Assembly (NCBI RefSeq): GCF_029023865.1
Contig: NZ_CP118969.1
Location: forward strand, 1,860,001 to 1,924,000
DNA from: Lactococcus lactis
GTDB lineage: Bacteria > Bacillota > Bacilli > Lactobacillales > Streptococcaceae
Length of the DNA: 64,000 bases
Reading direction: 5' to 3'
Below the pieces are notes generated by a model. It worked only from the letters and a program-made list of their open reading frames with translations. It was not told the DNA's origin and did not search any database. Shown here one piece after another: positions 55,270 to 64,000 of the stretch. The position numbers were made by a program, and so were the translations under genes. How positions within the stretch are numbered: position 1 is the stretch's first letter; the number at the start of each line of letters is the position of its first letter.

Positions 55270-57716
55270 ACAATTTGAGCGATTTTAATTTTTTTATTAG
55301 ATGCCCCAATTGAAACATGATTACCTGCTTTGATTTCACCAGAGAGCAATTGTTCACTTAAAAGGTCTTCAACTTCTTTTTGAAGAGCCTTGCGGAGCGG
55401 ACGTGCACCATATTCTGGGTCAAAACCTACCTCAGCAATTAATTTCACCGCTGACGGTGTGAGTTTAACATGAATATTTTGTTCTGCCAGACGTTTAATC
55501 AAAGATTTACTCATAATTTTAACAATTTGTTCAATCTCTTGACTTTCCAATGAGTGGAAAACAATATTTTCATCAATTCGATTAAGAAACTCAGGACGAT
55601 AATGACGTTTAAGCTCTTCTAATATTCTTGATTTCATGGCTGAATAATCAGCTGTGATATTTTTAGCGCCAAAACCAACTGTCTTATCATCACGAAGAGC
55701 AGTCGCTCCCAAGTTTGAAGTCATGATAATAATTGTATTTCTGAAATCAACTTTACGACCTTTAGTATCAGTCACAAAGCCATCATCTAGAATTTGCAAC
55801 ATGATGTTGAAAACGTCAGGATGAGCTTTTTCGACTTCATCTAAAAGAACAACAGAATAAGGTTTATTACGAACGCGTTCTGTCAATTGACCACCCTCAT
55901 CATAACCTACATACCCTGGAGGAGCTCCAATCAAGCGTGAAGTCGAATGTTTTTCCATGAATTCACTCATGTCAACACGAATCATATTATCTTCACTACC
56001 AAACACACTGTCAGCCAGTGCTTTAGCAAGTTCGGTTTTACCGACCCCTGTTGGTCCAAGGAACATGAAAGAACCCATTGGACGACGGCTGTCAGCAACA
56101 CCGGAACGTGCCCGACGAATGGCTCTTGAAACGGCAGAAATAGCTTCTTCTTGTCCAACAACTCGTTTGTGTAATTCTTTTTCAAGATTGATTAAACGAT
56201 CACTTTCAGACTTAGTCATTTGTGTGATTGGAACACTTGTCAGTGTTGAGGCAACAGCAACAACAGCTTGGTCAGTAACTTCTTGACGTTTATCTTCTTT
56301 TACTGAGAATTTATAAATCTTGTCAGCAATTTTTTCAACTGCTTTTTCTTTTGTACGAGACGCTTTGATATCAAGTTTAATGACAGCTTCTGATAATTCT
56401 TCTTGAGCTTCCGCTAATTCTTTTTCTAAATCAAGACGTTTTGTTTGTTGATTTTTGACAGAAATTTTCACTGCTGCTGCAGCTTCATCAAGTAAATCAA
56501 TGGCTTTGTCAGGCAATTTTCGGCTAGTCATATAACGGACACTGAGCATTACAGCACTTTTAATGGCTTGGTCAGTAAATTCCACTTGATGATAGTCTTC
56601 AAATTTTTCACGTAAGCCTTGCAAGATAGCAATCGCTTCATCTGGACTTGGCTCGTCAACATTTATTCTCGCCAAACGGCGTTCTAAAGCTTCATCTTTT
56701 TCAATATATTTTTGATATTCATGATAGGTTGTTGCTCCGACCATTTGAAAATCACCACGAGCAAGCGCTGGTTTCAAAATATTTGCGGCATCATTGACAG
56801 AATCCATACCGCCACCAGCACCGATGATTGTGTGTAATTCATCAATGAAAATAATGACATCTGGATCACTGCTAACTTCTTCAACAATAGCTGTCAAACG
56901 ATCCTCAAATTCACCTCTAAATTTTGTCCCAGCAACAACAGTCGCCATATTCAAGGCCATAATTCGACTATTCATCAAACCAATTGGAACTTGACCATTG
57001 ACAATTCTTTGAGCCAAACCTTCAATAATTGCTGATTTCCCAACACCGGGCTCTCCAACTAAGACAGGATTATTTTTTGTTCTGCGGCTGAGAATATGAA
57101 TCAAACGGTCAATTTCAGCTTCTCGTCCAATCATTGGGTCAAGTTTACCCAAGCGAGCTTCTTCGGTTAAATCTGAGGATACAGAGTCTAACGTTGGCGT
57201 CGTTGAATTTTCTGCAACTCCCTTTGCCATCTTACGTTTTGACATTGGAGTCACAGCTTTTTTACTTTCTGGAACTTTGAGTCCAGTTCTTTTCTCAAGC
57301 TCTTTTCGCAAAGATACAATATTGATTTTTTGTAATTTCAGAAGTTGAAGACCAAATCCATCTTCTACTTGAAGTAGGGCATAAAGCAAGTGTTCTGTTC
57401 CAACGGCTTCTGAGTTATTATGAATTGCTAAAAAACTTGCCGCAGTCATCACTTCTTCTGCACGAGGTGAAAAACGTAAAGTTGAACGTTTGACCTTAAC
57501 ATGACTTGATAAATCCTCTAAATCAATCAGTAAGTCAGAAGAATCAACATTCATTCCTGCAAGAAGGCTGTAAGCAATTGAGCCTGAGGTCGTTGCCATT
57601 GCAGCTAGTAAATGAGCACTTTCAATGGTGCCATATTGATATTGGTGAGCATACTCTTCCGCTTTTTCTAAAATTCGGTCAAGCGTTGGTGTATATTTTA
57701 TATTTTCAAATTTCAT
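55266..57716 (-). CDS. clpC: Clp protease ATPase subunit ClpC
   Basis: ClpC is a Hsp100 unfoldase that feeds ClpP. The 816-residue product has an N-terminal repeat domain (about 1-150), two AAA+ modules with Walker A GEPGVGKSA and GPTGVGKTE, Walker B IIFIDELHTI and VVLLDEVEKAH, and a ClpP-docking region in D2. It lacks the zinc finger of ClpE. I start at the ATG at 57716, since the GTG two codons earlier has no better ribosome binding site. It overlaps the ctsR stop by 11 nt, so the two are coupled and CtsR-controlled. Confidence 0.95.
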   Translation of the reverse strand: MKFENIKYTPTLDRILEKAEEYAHQYQYGTIESAHLLAAMATTSGSIAYSLLAGMNVDSSDLLIDLEDLSSHVKVKRSTLRFSPRAEEVMTAASFLAIHNNSEAVGTEHLLYALLQVEDGFGLQLLKLQKINIVSLRKELEKRTGLKVPESKKAVTPMSKRKMAKGVAENSTTPTLDSVSSDLTEEARLGKLDPMIGREAEIDRLIHILSRRTKNNPVLVGEPGVGKSAIIEGLAQRIVNGQVPIGLMNSRIMALNMATVVAGTKFRGEFEDRLTAIVEEVSSDPDVIIFIDELHTIIGAGGGMDSVNDAANILKPALARGDFQMVGATTYHEYQKYIEKDEALERRLARINVDEPSPDEAIAILQGLREKFEDYHQVEFTDQAIKSAVMLSVRYMTSRKLPDKAIDLLDEAAAAVKISVKNQQTKRLDLEKELAEAQEELSEAVIKLDIKASRTKEKAVEKIADKIYKFSVKEDKRQEVTDQAVVAVASTLTSVPITQMTKSESDRLINLEKELHKRVVGQEEAISAVSRAIRRARSGVADSRRPMGSFMFLGPTGVGKTELAKALADSVFGSEDNMIRVDMSEFMEKHSTSRLIGAPPGYVGYDEGGQLTERVRNKPYSVVLLDEVEKAHPDVFNIMLQILDDGFVTDTKGRKVDFRNTIIIMTSNLGATALRDDKTVGFGAKNITADYSAMKSRILEELKRHYRPEFLNRIDENIVFHSLESQEIEQIVKIMSKSLIKRLAEQNIHVKLTPSAVKLIAEVGFDPEYGARPLRKALQKEVEDLLSEQLLSGEIKAGNHVSIGASNKKIKIAQIV

Positions 57717-58161
57717 CGTCACGGTCCAATCTGTTTATTATACTTTTCATCATTATACCACGAGTAAAGGGACTAATGGCTCCGTCAGTAATGACTAACA
57801 AAAGTAGATTTCCCTCACGTTCTGTCAGTACTTTCTCATCAAAGAGAAGTTGAACGATATCATGGGCAGCTTTACTTGAGAGATTAGCTGGAACTTTCTG
57901 GTAAAGAGCCGTTAAGAATTCATGACGAGCAGAATATTGATACTTCACAATTTTGATGTATCCACCGCCACCACGTTTTGATTCCACATCAAAGCCTTTT
58001 GAGGCCGTAAATCGTGTTTTTATCACATAATTAATCTGACTCGGCACGACATCAAATTGATTGGCTAAGTCCGCTCGTTTAATTTCAATGACTTGTGCTT
58101 CTTCTAAAAGCTTTCTCAGATAAGCTTCGATAATATCTGATGTATTTTTTTGACCTGCCAT
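57706..58161 (-). CDS. ctsR: CtsR stress-gene repressor
   Basis: CtsR represses clp genes at direct heptad repeats and is inactivated by heat. The 151-residue product has the winged helix with NTSDIIEAYLRKLLEE, VPSQINYVIKTRFTASKGF and the glycine-rich wing ESKRGGGGYIKI, then the C-terminal dimerisation part. The ATG at 58161 with AAAGGA upstream is preferred over one 24 bases earlier. A CtsR-like box sits on its own promoter. There is no mcsA or mcsB between ctsR and clpC, which is usual in lactococci and streptococci. Confidence 0.96.
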   Translation of the reverse strand: MAGQKNTSDIIEAYLRKLLEEAQVIEIKRADLANQFDVVPSQINYVIKTRFTASKGFDVESKRGGGGYIKIVKYQYSARHEFLTALYQKVPANLSSKAAHDIVQLLFDEKVLTEREGNLLLLVITDGAISPFTRGIMMKSIINRLDRDDEI

Positions 58162-58198
58162 CGCTCCATCCTTTCTTTCATCCATTTTCTAAATAATC

Positions 58199-58215
58199 TT
58201 TGACTATTACTGACT
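58199..58215. promoter_or_regulatory. CtsR box of ctsR-clpC, one half degenerate
   Basis: On the minus strand AGTCAGT-AAT-AGTCAAA. The second heptad is perfect and the first has two mismatches. It abuts the -10. The degenerate half contains GTCAGTAA, which is also the core of the dispersed repeat. Confidence 0.75.
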
Positions 58216-58245
58216 ATTATACCTGAAAAATATTATTTTTACCAA
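58216..58245 (-). promoter_or_regulatory. ctsR-clpC promoter
   Basis: The -35 TTGGTA (58240-58245) and -10 TATAAT (58216-58221) are 18 bp apart, directly upstream of the CtsR box. Confidence 0.72.
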
Positions 58246-58289
58246 AAATAGCAATTTTAACTTACTGACAGACTTAAGCGTTGAAAAAT

Positions 58290-58318
58290 AAAAAAACCGT
58301 TACTGACGGCTTTTTTAC
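58290..58318 (-). terminator. greA terminator
   Basis: On the minus strand CCGT and ACGG with flanking A and T runs form a stem around CAGTA, followed by seven T. The loop contains the repeat core (TTACTGACGG, one mismatch), and an exact TTACTGACAG lies just beyond at 58262-58271. Confidence 0.75.
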
Positions 58319-58337
58319 TTATTATATTCTAAAATAA

Positions 58338-58808
58338 TTAGTCAACTTTTACAATTTTAACTGTCATTTCGCCAACTGGAAGTGGTACATTTACGATGTC
58401 TCCAACTTTTTTTCCAATCAAAACTCGAGCAATTGGTGATTCATTAGAAATTTTTCCTGAAAATGGATCAGCTTCAGCAGTACCAACAATTTGATAAGAT
58501 TCTTCGTCAGTTTCGCCAACTTCAACAAAAGTTACGTTTTTACCAAGTGCTACTTCGTCTTTAGCAATTTTTGCGTTATCAACAATTTCAGCATAACGAA
58601 TCATTGTTTCAACAGTTGAGATACGTCCTTCGATAAAGGCTTGTTCATCTTTAGCTGCTTCGTACTCTGAGTTTTCTGAAAGGTCACCATAGCTACGAGC
58701 AACTTTGATACGGTCAATGACTTCTGGACGTTTCACAAGTTTTAAATTTTCAAGTTCTAATTTTAATTTATCAAGCCCTTCTTGGGTCATTGGGAATGTT
58801 TTTTCCAT
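58338..58808 (-). CDS. greA: Transcription elongation factor GreA
   Basis: GreA rescues stalled RNA polymerase by stimulating transcript cleavage. The 156-residue product has the N-terminal coiled coil with the acidic tip ([24 protein letters not shown]) and the C-terminal FKBP-like domain ([20 protein letters not shown]). It follows mltG by 62 bp, an order conserved in lactococci and streptococci. Confidence 0.97.
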   Translation of the reverse strand: MEKTFPMTQEGLDKLKLELENLKLVKRPEVIDRIKVARSYGDLSENSEYEAAKDEQAFIEGRISTVETMIRYAEIVDNAKIAKDEVALGKNVTFVEVGETDEESYQIVGTAEADPFSGKISNESPIARVLIGKKVGDIVNVPLPVGEMTVKIVKVD

Positions 58809-58870
58809 TATATTTCTTTCCTTTTTTGTAAACTTTTTTCTTTTTTAATCAAATCTAAATTAATGATAGC

Positions 58871-60523
58871 TTAGCTACTTATCTTATCATTCACATATTT
58901 TTGAACATTTGCATTTTGTTCAGCTAATGTTTTCGCAAAATAAACTTTTCCTGTTGTCACATCAGCAACAAAATAGAAGTAGTCATTTTGAGCAGGATCA
59001 AGTACTGCTTTAATAGATGACAAACTTGGACTATCAACAGGGCCAGGGCCAAATCCAGTATTTGTGTACAAATTATATGGCGAATCTAGGTTGGTGTCAA
59101 TATTAGCATCCTCTGAAAGACTTGTTTTTTCACCAAGTTTACCTTCGGCATAAAGAATTGACAGATTAGAACCCAAAGTCATTCCAGCATTCATACGATT
59201 ATAGAAGGTTCCAGCAACGTTGCGTCGGTCATCATCATTGTTGGCTTCTTTTTCAACCAAAGCTGCTAAACTCAAAACTTCATTGACAGTCAAATTCTTT
59301 TGAGCGATTGTATCATAGTAAGGAGTGAGTTGAGTATTGGCTGCTTGAATCATATTTTCAATGACTGATTCAACTGTCGATGATTTTGTGTAATCATAAG
59401 TCGCTGGGAACAAGTAACCTTCTAACTGATATTTGATTCCTGAATCTTTTGTTGGCAAGCTTGCGAACAGTTTAGGATAAGCCTTAACCATTTTAGCGAT
59501 AAAGGTTGGGTCTTGAACGGTTTTCATGAAGTCTGCTTCAGAAAATGGCGTTTTTGCATTCTTTTCATTGCTTCCACTATTAACTGTCACAGCTTTAGCA
59601 ATTTGTGTTAGCGTATAGCCTTCAGGAACTAAAATTTTACCTAAAGTTGGAGCAACAGGTTTTTCTGTTCCGCCTTCTTCAAGTTTACTAGCAATTGTAG
59701 ATAAGCTCATGTTTGGTGCAAGATTATAGTAGCCGCTTTTAAACTCTGAATAATTTTTAAATTTTGTATAATACTGAAAAACCATTCCATTTTTAATAAT
59801 GGATTGTCTTTGCAAAATTTCACCAATTTGCTTACTACTTGAACCAGCAGGAATATTGATTGACTTAGCTGTTGCATTCTTAGAATCCAAAGGTTGAATG
59901 CCAGATTTTACAAAGTTATAGCCATACCAACCAGTTCCTCCAACAACTAAAACTAAAAGAACAACAATCACAGCAATGATTTTTCCTGCTGTTACTTTTT
60001 TCTTTTTCTTATTTTTGTTCTTATTCTTATTTTTCTTGCTAGAAGAAGTTTTTTTAGAAGAACTGTTGGTTCTTCTTGAAGGTTGATGTTTAACCATTTT
60101 TTCTGATTCTTTTTTTTCTGAAAATTGTTCTTGTTCAACCTTTTCATCTTGAACTTTTGATTCACTTCTTGAAAATTGAGGAGGAATATCTTGGTTTTGA
60201 ATTTCCTCAGAAACCACTCCATCTAAATTTTGACGCAATGAATCGCCTTCTTCTGAAAGGTTTTCATTTTCTACAAAAGGTTCTTCTTCGTTTTCATCCG
60301 CTGCTGGAAAATCAAAGACGGGAAGTTTGAAAGGCTCAAGATCAACTTTCCTTGGTTCGATTTTTCGCTCAGGTTCTTCTGAGTCACTCCTGCTGGGACG
60401 TTCGAAATCTTCAGGGTCTGGGAACTTAGTTTCTGCTTGTTTCGCTGCATTTTCTTCAAGTTGGCGAAGTATTTTTTCTTTAAAACTTCCTCGAGAAAAT
60501 TCAGTTGTTTCTTTGTCCACCAA
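58871..60523 (-). CDS. mltG: Endolytic murein transglycosylase MltG
   Basis: MltG cuts nascent peptidoglycan strands near the membrane. The 550-residue product has an unusually long cytosolic N-terminus (about residues 1-178) rich in Glu, Pro, Ser and then Lys/Asn, a single TM helix (about 180-203), and an extracellular YceG domain. This contains the catalytic Glu in YQLEGYLFPATY, AALVEKEANNDDDRRNVAGTFYNRM and the terminal FVADVTTGKVYFAKT. The long tail resembles pneumococcal MltG, where it contacts division proteins. It is upstream of greA. Confidence 0.93.
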   Translation of the reverse strand: MVDKETTEFSRGSFKEKILRQLEENAAKQAETKFPDPEDFERPSRSDSEEPERKIEPRKVDLEPFKLPVFDFPAADENEEEPFVENENLSEEGDSLRQNLDGVVSEEIQNQDIPPQFSRSESKVQDEKVEQEQFSEKKESEKMVKHQPSRRTNSSSKKTSSSKKNKNKNKNKKKKKVTAGKIIAVIVVLLVLVVGGTGWYGYNFVKSGIQPLDSKNATAKSINIPAGSSSKQIGEILQRQSIIKNGMVFQYYTKFKNYSEFKSGYYNLAPNMSLSTIASKLEEGGTEKPVAPTLGKILVPEGYTLTQIAKAVTVNSGSNEKNAKTPFSEADFMKTVQDPTFIAKMVKAYPKLFASLPTKDSGIKYQLEGYLFPATYDYTKSSTVESVIENMIQAANTQLTPYYDTIAQKNLTVNEVLSLAALVEKEANNDDDRRNVAGTFYNRMNAGMTLGSNLSILYAEGKLGEKTSLSEDANIDTNLDSPYNLYTNTGFGPGPVDSPSLSSIKAVLDPAQNDYFYFVADVTTGKVYFAKTLAEQNANVQKYVNDKISS

Positions 60524-60625
60524 ATTTTTTCTCCTTATGATTAGCTTTCGCTCAATAATAAAATTTTACTTTTCCTAATTGTAACCGTTCTTTTAATTTT
60601 TTACAAATAAAAAGAGAATATTCAT

Positions 60626-60652
60626 AAAAGTGAGGCTGATGCCTCACTTTTT
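60626..60652 (-). terminator. rpoE terminator
   Basis: AAAAGTGAGGC and GCCTCACTTTT form a perfect 11-bp stem with loop TGAT. Only four T follow on the minus strand. Confidence 0.8.
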
Positions 60653-60659
60653 ATGTGTT

Positions 60660-61223
60660 TTAGTCTTCATCAGTATCGTCTGAATCATCTTCATCGTCTT
60701 CTACATCGATGTCAACTTCTTCATCTACATTATCAAGTTCAACTTCCGCAAGTTCTGCGTCATAAGCAGCGACGTCATCTTTATCTTCGTCTTCTGCTTG
60801 AGTATCGTATGACATGTCTTCTTCAGTTGTTTCTTTTGCGCCTTCTTCATCTTCTGGATCGATTTCGTCTTCGATACCAAAAGCATTGACTTTTTTACGT
60901 TTTTTAGCTGGTTTTTCTTCTTCTTCGTCTTCAATTTCATCAAGAGCGATAACTTCTTCGTCAATCTCATCAATGGCGTACCATGAACGAAGTGCCCAGA
61001 TATTATTTCCTAATGGAATGAAACTTCCGTCTGTATTGATTTCTGTATAAAAACGAGAAATACTAGCTTTAATTTCATCATCTGATTTTTCCAAATAATC
61101 TTGAATCGCTCTGATGATTTCAGAGAATTGCATTTCTTTGCCATTTTGCTCCAATAAAGCATGAGCAACTTCAATCATTGAAAGTTCTGAGATTTTTTGT
61201 CCTTCTAAGGCTGTAATTTTCAA
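60660..61223 (-). CDS. rpoE: DNA-directed RNA polymerase delta subunit
   Basis: The delta subunit is a Firmicute-specific polymerase partner that speeds recycling and alters promoter selectivity. The 187-residue product has a folded N-terminal HARE-HTH domain (about 1-90, MIEVAHALLEQNGKEMQFSEII) and a long, almost wholly Asp/Glu tail, as usual. The start codon at 61223 is TTG, with GAGAGAG about 9 nt upstream. It is read from the promoter at 61303-61331. Confidence 0.96.
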   Translation of the reverse strand: MKITALEGQKISELSMIEVAHALLEQNGKEMQFSEIIRAIQDYLEKSDDEIKASISRFYTEINTDGSFIPLGNNIWALRSWYAIDEIDEEVIALDEIEDEEEEKPAKKRKKVNAFGIEDEIDPEDEEGAKETTEEDMSYDTQAEDEDKDDVAAYDAELAEVELDNVDEEVDIDVEDDEDDSDDTDED

Positions 61224-61302
61224 GTTTTTACTCTCTCTTTTCCTAATATAAAATATAGGCTCATTTCCTAAAAAACGAACGCTATGTGGATTTTCTTTTT
61301 AT

Positions 61303-61331
61303 AGTGTATATCAAAATTAGCTTGCTGTCAA
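61303..61331 (-). promoter_or_regulatory. rpoE promoter
   Basis: The -35 TTGACA (61326-61331) and -10 TACACT (61303-61308) are 17 bp apart, about 80 nt upstream of rpoE. Confidence 0.7.
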
Positions 61332-61439
61332 TATTTTACGCCAAAAAACCTCTGTTTACTTGCTTTTAGCTTAACTATACTCTCTTGTTTTTATCAAAAG
61401 AATACTAATAACATTTATTGGCTACCGACAGTAAAGAAA

Positions 61440-61952
61440 TTAATAGTGCATTAGAACTTTATAATCGTAATCTCCGATTTTTTCGCGACCTTTAAGTTCA
61501 TCAAGTTCGATAAGGAACGCACATCCGACAACAATTCCACCCATTTTTTCAACAAGTTCAATTGTAGCAGCAATTGTTCCACCAGTTGCAAGCAAATCAT
61601 CAACAATCAAGACACGTTGTCCTGGTTTGATGCTATCTGAATGCATTGTGAGTGTGTCTGTTCCGTATTCTTTTTCGTAAGTTGCTTCAATGACTTCACG
61701 AGGTAATTTACCAGGCTTACGAACTGGGGCAAATCCTACACCAAGTGCAAAAGCAACTGGACATCCAATGATGAAACCACGTGCTTCTGGACCTACAACC
61801 ATATCTATTTCTTTATCTCTTGCATACTGAACAATTTCGGTAGCAGCATAGTTATAGGCATTTCCGTCTGCCATCAAAGGGCTGATGTCGCGAAAAACTA
61901 CGCCTTCTTTAGGATAGTTTTCAATTGTTGCAATATAGTCTTTTAATTCCAT
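61440..61952 (-). CDS. apt: Adenine phosphoribosyltransferase
   Basis: Apt salvages adenine to AMP using PRPP. The 170-residue product beginning [20 protein letters not shown] has the family length, with [12 protein letters not shown] and the PRPP-binding motif [13 protein letters not shown]. No Shine-Dalgarno sequence is adjacent to the ATG at 61952. Instead AAGGAG lies at 61981-61986, 28 nt upstream, with a repeat hairpin (61962-61979) between. An alternative start at 61997 would add 15 residues ([14 protein letters not shown]) absent from the family, but has no ribosome binding site of its own. Folding the hairpin would bring the spacing to about 10 nt, so I prefer 61952. Confidence 0.93.
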   Translation of the reverse strand: MELKDYIATIENYPKEGVVFRDISPLMADGNAYNYAATEIVQYARDKEIDMVVGPEARGFIIGCPVAFALGVGFAPVRKPGKLPREVIEATYEKEYGTDTLTMHSDSIKPGQRVLIVDDLLATGGTIAATIELVEKMGGIVVGCAFLIELDELKGREKIGDYDYKVLMHY

Positions 61953-61961
61953 GTTTTTGTT

Positions 61962-61979
61962 ACTGACAGAATTGTCAGT
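61962..61979 (-). repeat. Repeat hairpin between the apt ribosome binding site and start codon
   Basis: ACTGACA and TGTCAGT form a 7-bp stem with a 4-nt loop. The copy TTACTGACAG spans 61960-61969. On the minus strand the order is AAGGAG, C, hairpin, AACAAAAAC, ATG. Confidence 0.88.
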
Positions 61980-62010
61980 GCTCCTTTTTTCTAACATAAG
62001 TTCGTTATTT

Positions 62011-62057
62011 TTACTGACAGCTTTATTATTATGAGTATAGCTGATTTCGTCAGTAAC
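62011..62057. repeat. Inverted repeat copies in the recJ-apt gap
   Basis: TTACTGACAG (62011-62020) and CGTCAGTAAC (about 62048-62057) face each other across about 27 bases that include a possible -10 (TATACT on the minus strand). Confidence 0.65.
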
Positions 62058-62074
62058 TTTTTATAAAAACGAAA

Positions 62075-64000
62075 TTATTTTTCTAATAAATTTTGATAAA
62101 TTTCTTTGACGGGTGCTAAAGCAAAAAGTTCTTGCATTTTTACAATTTTTTCTAGTTCTTGATAAATTGTACTCTCAGAAATTTCGCGTTTATCGGCCGT
62201 CTTATTAACGGTCATTAAGCCATTGTCAATGCTGACAAATTCAAGTTCCTCAAAGATTTTTATCATCTTGACAAGCAAGAGATGAGGGATTTTCAAATAA
62301 TCCGCAAGTGATTTTAATTTATAGCGAATATCAAATTCTGGAAATTGATAAATTGCTTTATAAAGTCTTGCAAATTCTTCTCGTGTTCCACTTCCTGTTA
62401 AATAATAGCTATCAGTGATTTTATTTTTAAAATAAATCATTTTAAAATCATCCGACGCTGCTTTACTGACAGCTTCTTTTAATACTGACAAACCTGCTAA
62501 ATCTCCAGGTGTCTCTTCGATGACAAGCACATCTTCCATTATACCATGTTTTAGCTGATTTTGAGAAAAAATATTAGCCTCTTTTGGGATAGGAAGTTGT
62601 TTACTTCTTATATCAAGAAGTTCGACACCAACTGAATCAGCATCTTCAATCATTAATTGAAGACTCGTATTTCCATTCCAACTATTACTTGAAAGTGTTG
62701 CGACTAATTTTGTTTGTGCCTGTTCGAATTCCAATTCTTCTGAACCATGTTGGAAATAAACGGCATCAATTTGTTGCTTTTCTTCCTGAATTTTTAATTT
62801 AAGATGAGCATTGTCTTTCCCCATACTTCGGCTTTGAATCACCTTATAATCTTCGATTAAAAATCGAGGCTTAGGATTATCCATGCCAAAGGGAGCCAAT
62901 TTTGCTAAATTAGTGATTGTTGAGAGCGAAATATCGTCTAAGTGGCAACGGTCAGCAATTTCTAAGGGACTTTTTTTAGACATATCTAAATGATTGTCCA
63001 CGATATAATCAATCATCGCCTTTTTAACTGCTTCTACGTTTTCCAGACTTAAAGTCATCCCTGCGGCTTGTTTATGACCACCAAAAGCAATAAAAAGTTC
63101 ACGATGGGCATTTAATGCCTTGAAAATATCAAAATTTTCGATTGACCGAGCAGACCCACGCAAAATCCCATCTTCTTGGGCCAGCATGATTACTGGCTTA
63201 TGTATGGCTTCTAGCAAGCGACCCGCAACAATTCCTAAGACACCTTTATGCCAGTCCTTATGATATAAAATCTGAACAGGTTCATCTGTCAGCATACTCA
63301 GAGCTTCATTGTGAATTTTTTCCACAATTTCTTTTCGCTCTGAATTTTTTTGGTCAATCATTTTGGCAATTTCATGCGCTTCATCTTCATCCCAACCTGT
63401 CAGCAATTCAATGGCTGGGTTTGGGTCATCGAGACGTCCCAAAGCGTTTAAACGGGGAGCAATTTGAAAACCAACCGTTTCCTCAGTGATTTTATCAAAA
63501 TCAACCCCAGCATACTTCATTAATTCTTGTAGGCCGGCACGCTCTGTTTGGGCCAAAACTTTTAGACCATGAGCCACTAAAATTCGGTTTTCATCAGTCA
63601 AACTGACCATGTCAGCAATTGTACCAATTGCAACTAAATCAAGCATTTCACTGGGTGCATATTCTAAAAGAGCACAGGCAACTTTGAAGGCGACACCAAC
63701 TCCTGCCAAATATTTGAAAGGATATTGACTGTCAGGATGTTCGGGGTGGACAATGGCATAAGCAGGGGGAAGTTGGTCAGGAATTGAGTGATGGTCGGTA
63801 ACAATTACATCCACTCCATTTTCCTGTGCCCAGGTAATTGCCTCCAAGCCAGCAACCCCATTATCTACAGTAATAATAAGATTGATATTTTCATTCTTAA
63901 TATAGTACTGATAAACGTCAAGATTTGGCCCGTAACCGTCAGTAAAACGATTGGGTAAATAAACTTGAGCCTCAGCTCCTAATTCATCCAGAGCGGACTT
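62075..64000 (-). CDS. recJ: Single-stranded-DNA-specific exonuclease RecJ, 5' end outside window
   Basis: RecJ is a 5'-3' single-strand exonuclease in recombination and repair. The frame is open to position 64000, reading KSALDELGAEAQVYLPNRF at the window edge, so the N-terminal part (including the first DHH-family motif) is missing. Visible motifs: VDNGVAGLEAI, the DHH in VIVTDHHSIPD, LAGVGVAFKVACALL, LDLVAIGTIADMVSL, and the DHHA1 motif AFGGHKQAAGMTL. An extra C-terminal domain of about 180 residues is typical of Firmicute RecJ. A repeat copy (62463-62472) lies in the region encoding VLKEAVSKAASD. It precedes apt, the usual Firmicute order. Confidence 0.95.
   Translation of the reverse strand, partial: KSALDELGAEAQVYLPNRFTDGYGPNLDVYQYYIKNENINLIITVDNGVAGLEAITWAQENGVDVIVTDHHSIPDQLPPAYAIVHPEHPDSQYPFKYLAGVGVAFKVACALLEYAPSEMLDLVAIGTIADMVSLTDENRILVAHGLKVLAQTERAGLQELMKYAGVDFDKITEETVGFQIAPRLNALGRLDDPNPAIELLTGWDEDEAHEIAKMIDQKNSERKEIVEKIHNEALSMLTDEPVQILYHKDWHKGVLGIVAGRLLEAIHKPVIMLAQEDGILRGSARSIENFDIFKALNAHRELFIAFGGHKQAAGMTLSLENVEAVKKAMIDYIVDNHLDMSKKSPLEIADRCHLDDISLSTITNLAKLAPFGMDNPKPRFLIEDYKVIQSRSMGKDNAHLKLKIQEEKQQIDAVYFQHGSEELEFEQAQTKLVATLSSNSWNGNTSLQLMIEDADSVGVELLDIRSKQLPIPKEANIFSQNQLKHGIMEDVLVIEETPGDLAGLSVLKEAVSKAASDDFKMIYFKNKITDSYYLTGSGTREEFARLYKAIYQFPEFDIRYKLKSLADYLKIPHLLLVKMIKIFEELEFVSIDNGLMTVNKTADKREISESTIYQELEKIVKMQELFALAPVKEIYQNLLEK

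Noticed and set aside
55947-56286. Overlapping plus-strand frames opposite clpC
   Set aside because: Opposite the second AAA+ module of ClpC, with no initiation signals. Shadow frames.
60653-60889. Plus-strand frame rich in Leu, Arg and His opposite the rpoE tail
   Set aside because: It is the complement of the Asp/Glu repeat region of rpoE. Composition alone explains the open frame.

Overview
The window is a low-GC, gene-dense Firmicute chromosome segment whose gene content points to Lactococcus lactis or L. cremoris. The clearest markers are the heme efflux locus hrtR-hrtB-hrtA with its 15-bp operator, the glg/malQ/apu glycogen cluster, pepP-efp-yqhY-nusB, the gltA-citB-icd operon, and CodY, CtsR and CcpA sites of lactococcal type. 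No rRNA, tRNA, CRISPR array, prophage or insertion sequence was found. I could not run any search, so family names rest on motifs and remembered homologues.

Layout. 1-1118: dtpT peptide transporter, frameshifted. 1344-11630: glycogen/maltodextrin operon malQ-glgC-glgD-glgA-glgP-apu on the minus strand, with a second internal promoter and LacI-type operator before glgP. 11849-18146: housekeeping minus-strand genes nusB, yqhY, efp, pepP, rsmA, rnmV, a P-loop kinase and tatD. 18465-19010: a frameshifted mono-cluster Fe-S protein plus a small GNAT protein. 19247-20605: brnQ. 20695-25597: a five-gene operon resembling ica/pga for poly-N-acetylglucosamine, ending in a frameshifted LPXTG surface protein. 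26083-28839: P-type Ca2+ ATPase with a structured, unassigned RNA leader. 29182-31815: a membrane protein, a 38-residue peptide gene under a perfect CodY box, spx, and a one-TM protein. 32011-32610: clpP. 32676-45071: icd-citB-gltA, pycA, ftsW, rpmG, pmrA, coaE. 45203-50459: pflB, corA, an acyl-CoA ligase-like gene. 50645-52973: hrtRBA. 53088-64000: eno, hpf, clpC-ctsR, greA-mltG, rpoE, apt, recJ (cut by the window end).

How genes work together. The glg cluster makes and degrades an alpha-glucan, although no glgB is present here. PycA supplies oxaloacetate, and GltA-CitB-Icd turns it into 2-oxoglutarate for glutamate synthesis, with a CodY box at the gltA promoter. ClpP, ClpC and CtsR form one stress circuit read from CtsR boxes at both loci.

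The most unusual signal is a dispersed 10-mer, TTACTGACAG / CTGTCAGTAA. I find at least 20 exact copies by eye, clustered in 1.3-16.4 kb and 44.7-62.5 kb and apparently absent between. Copies pair as hairpins and terminators, sit inside coding regions where the protein carries extra residues (coaE, rnmV, the acyl-CoA ligase), and in apt lie as a hairpin between the Shine-Dalgarno sequence and the start codon. Three genes carry small frameshifts (dtpT, the yjdI-like gene, the LPXTG protein), which may be real strain-level decay or assembly error.
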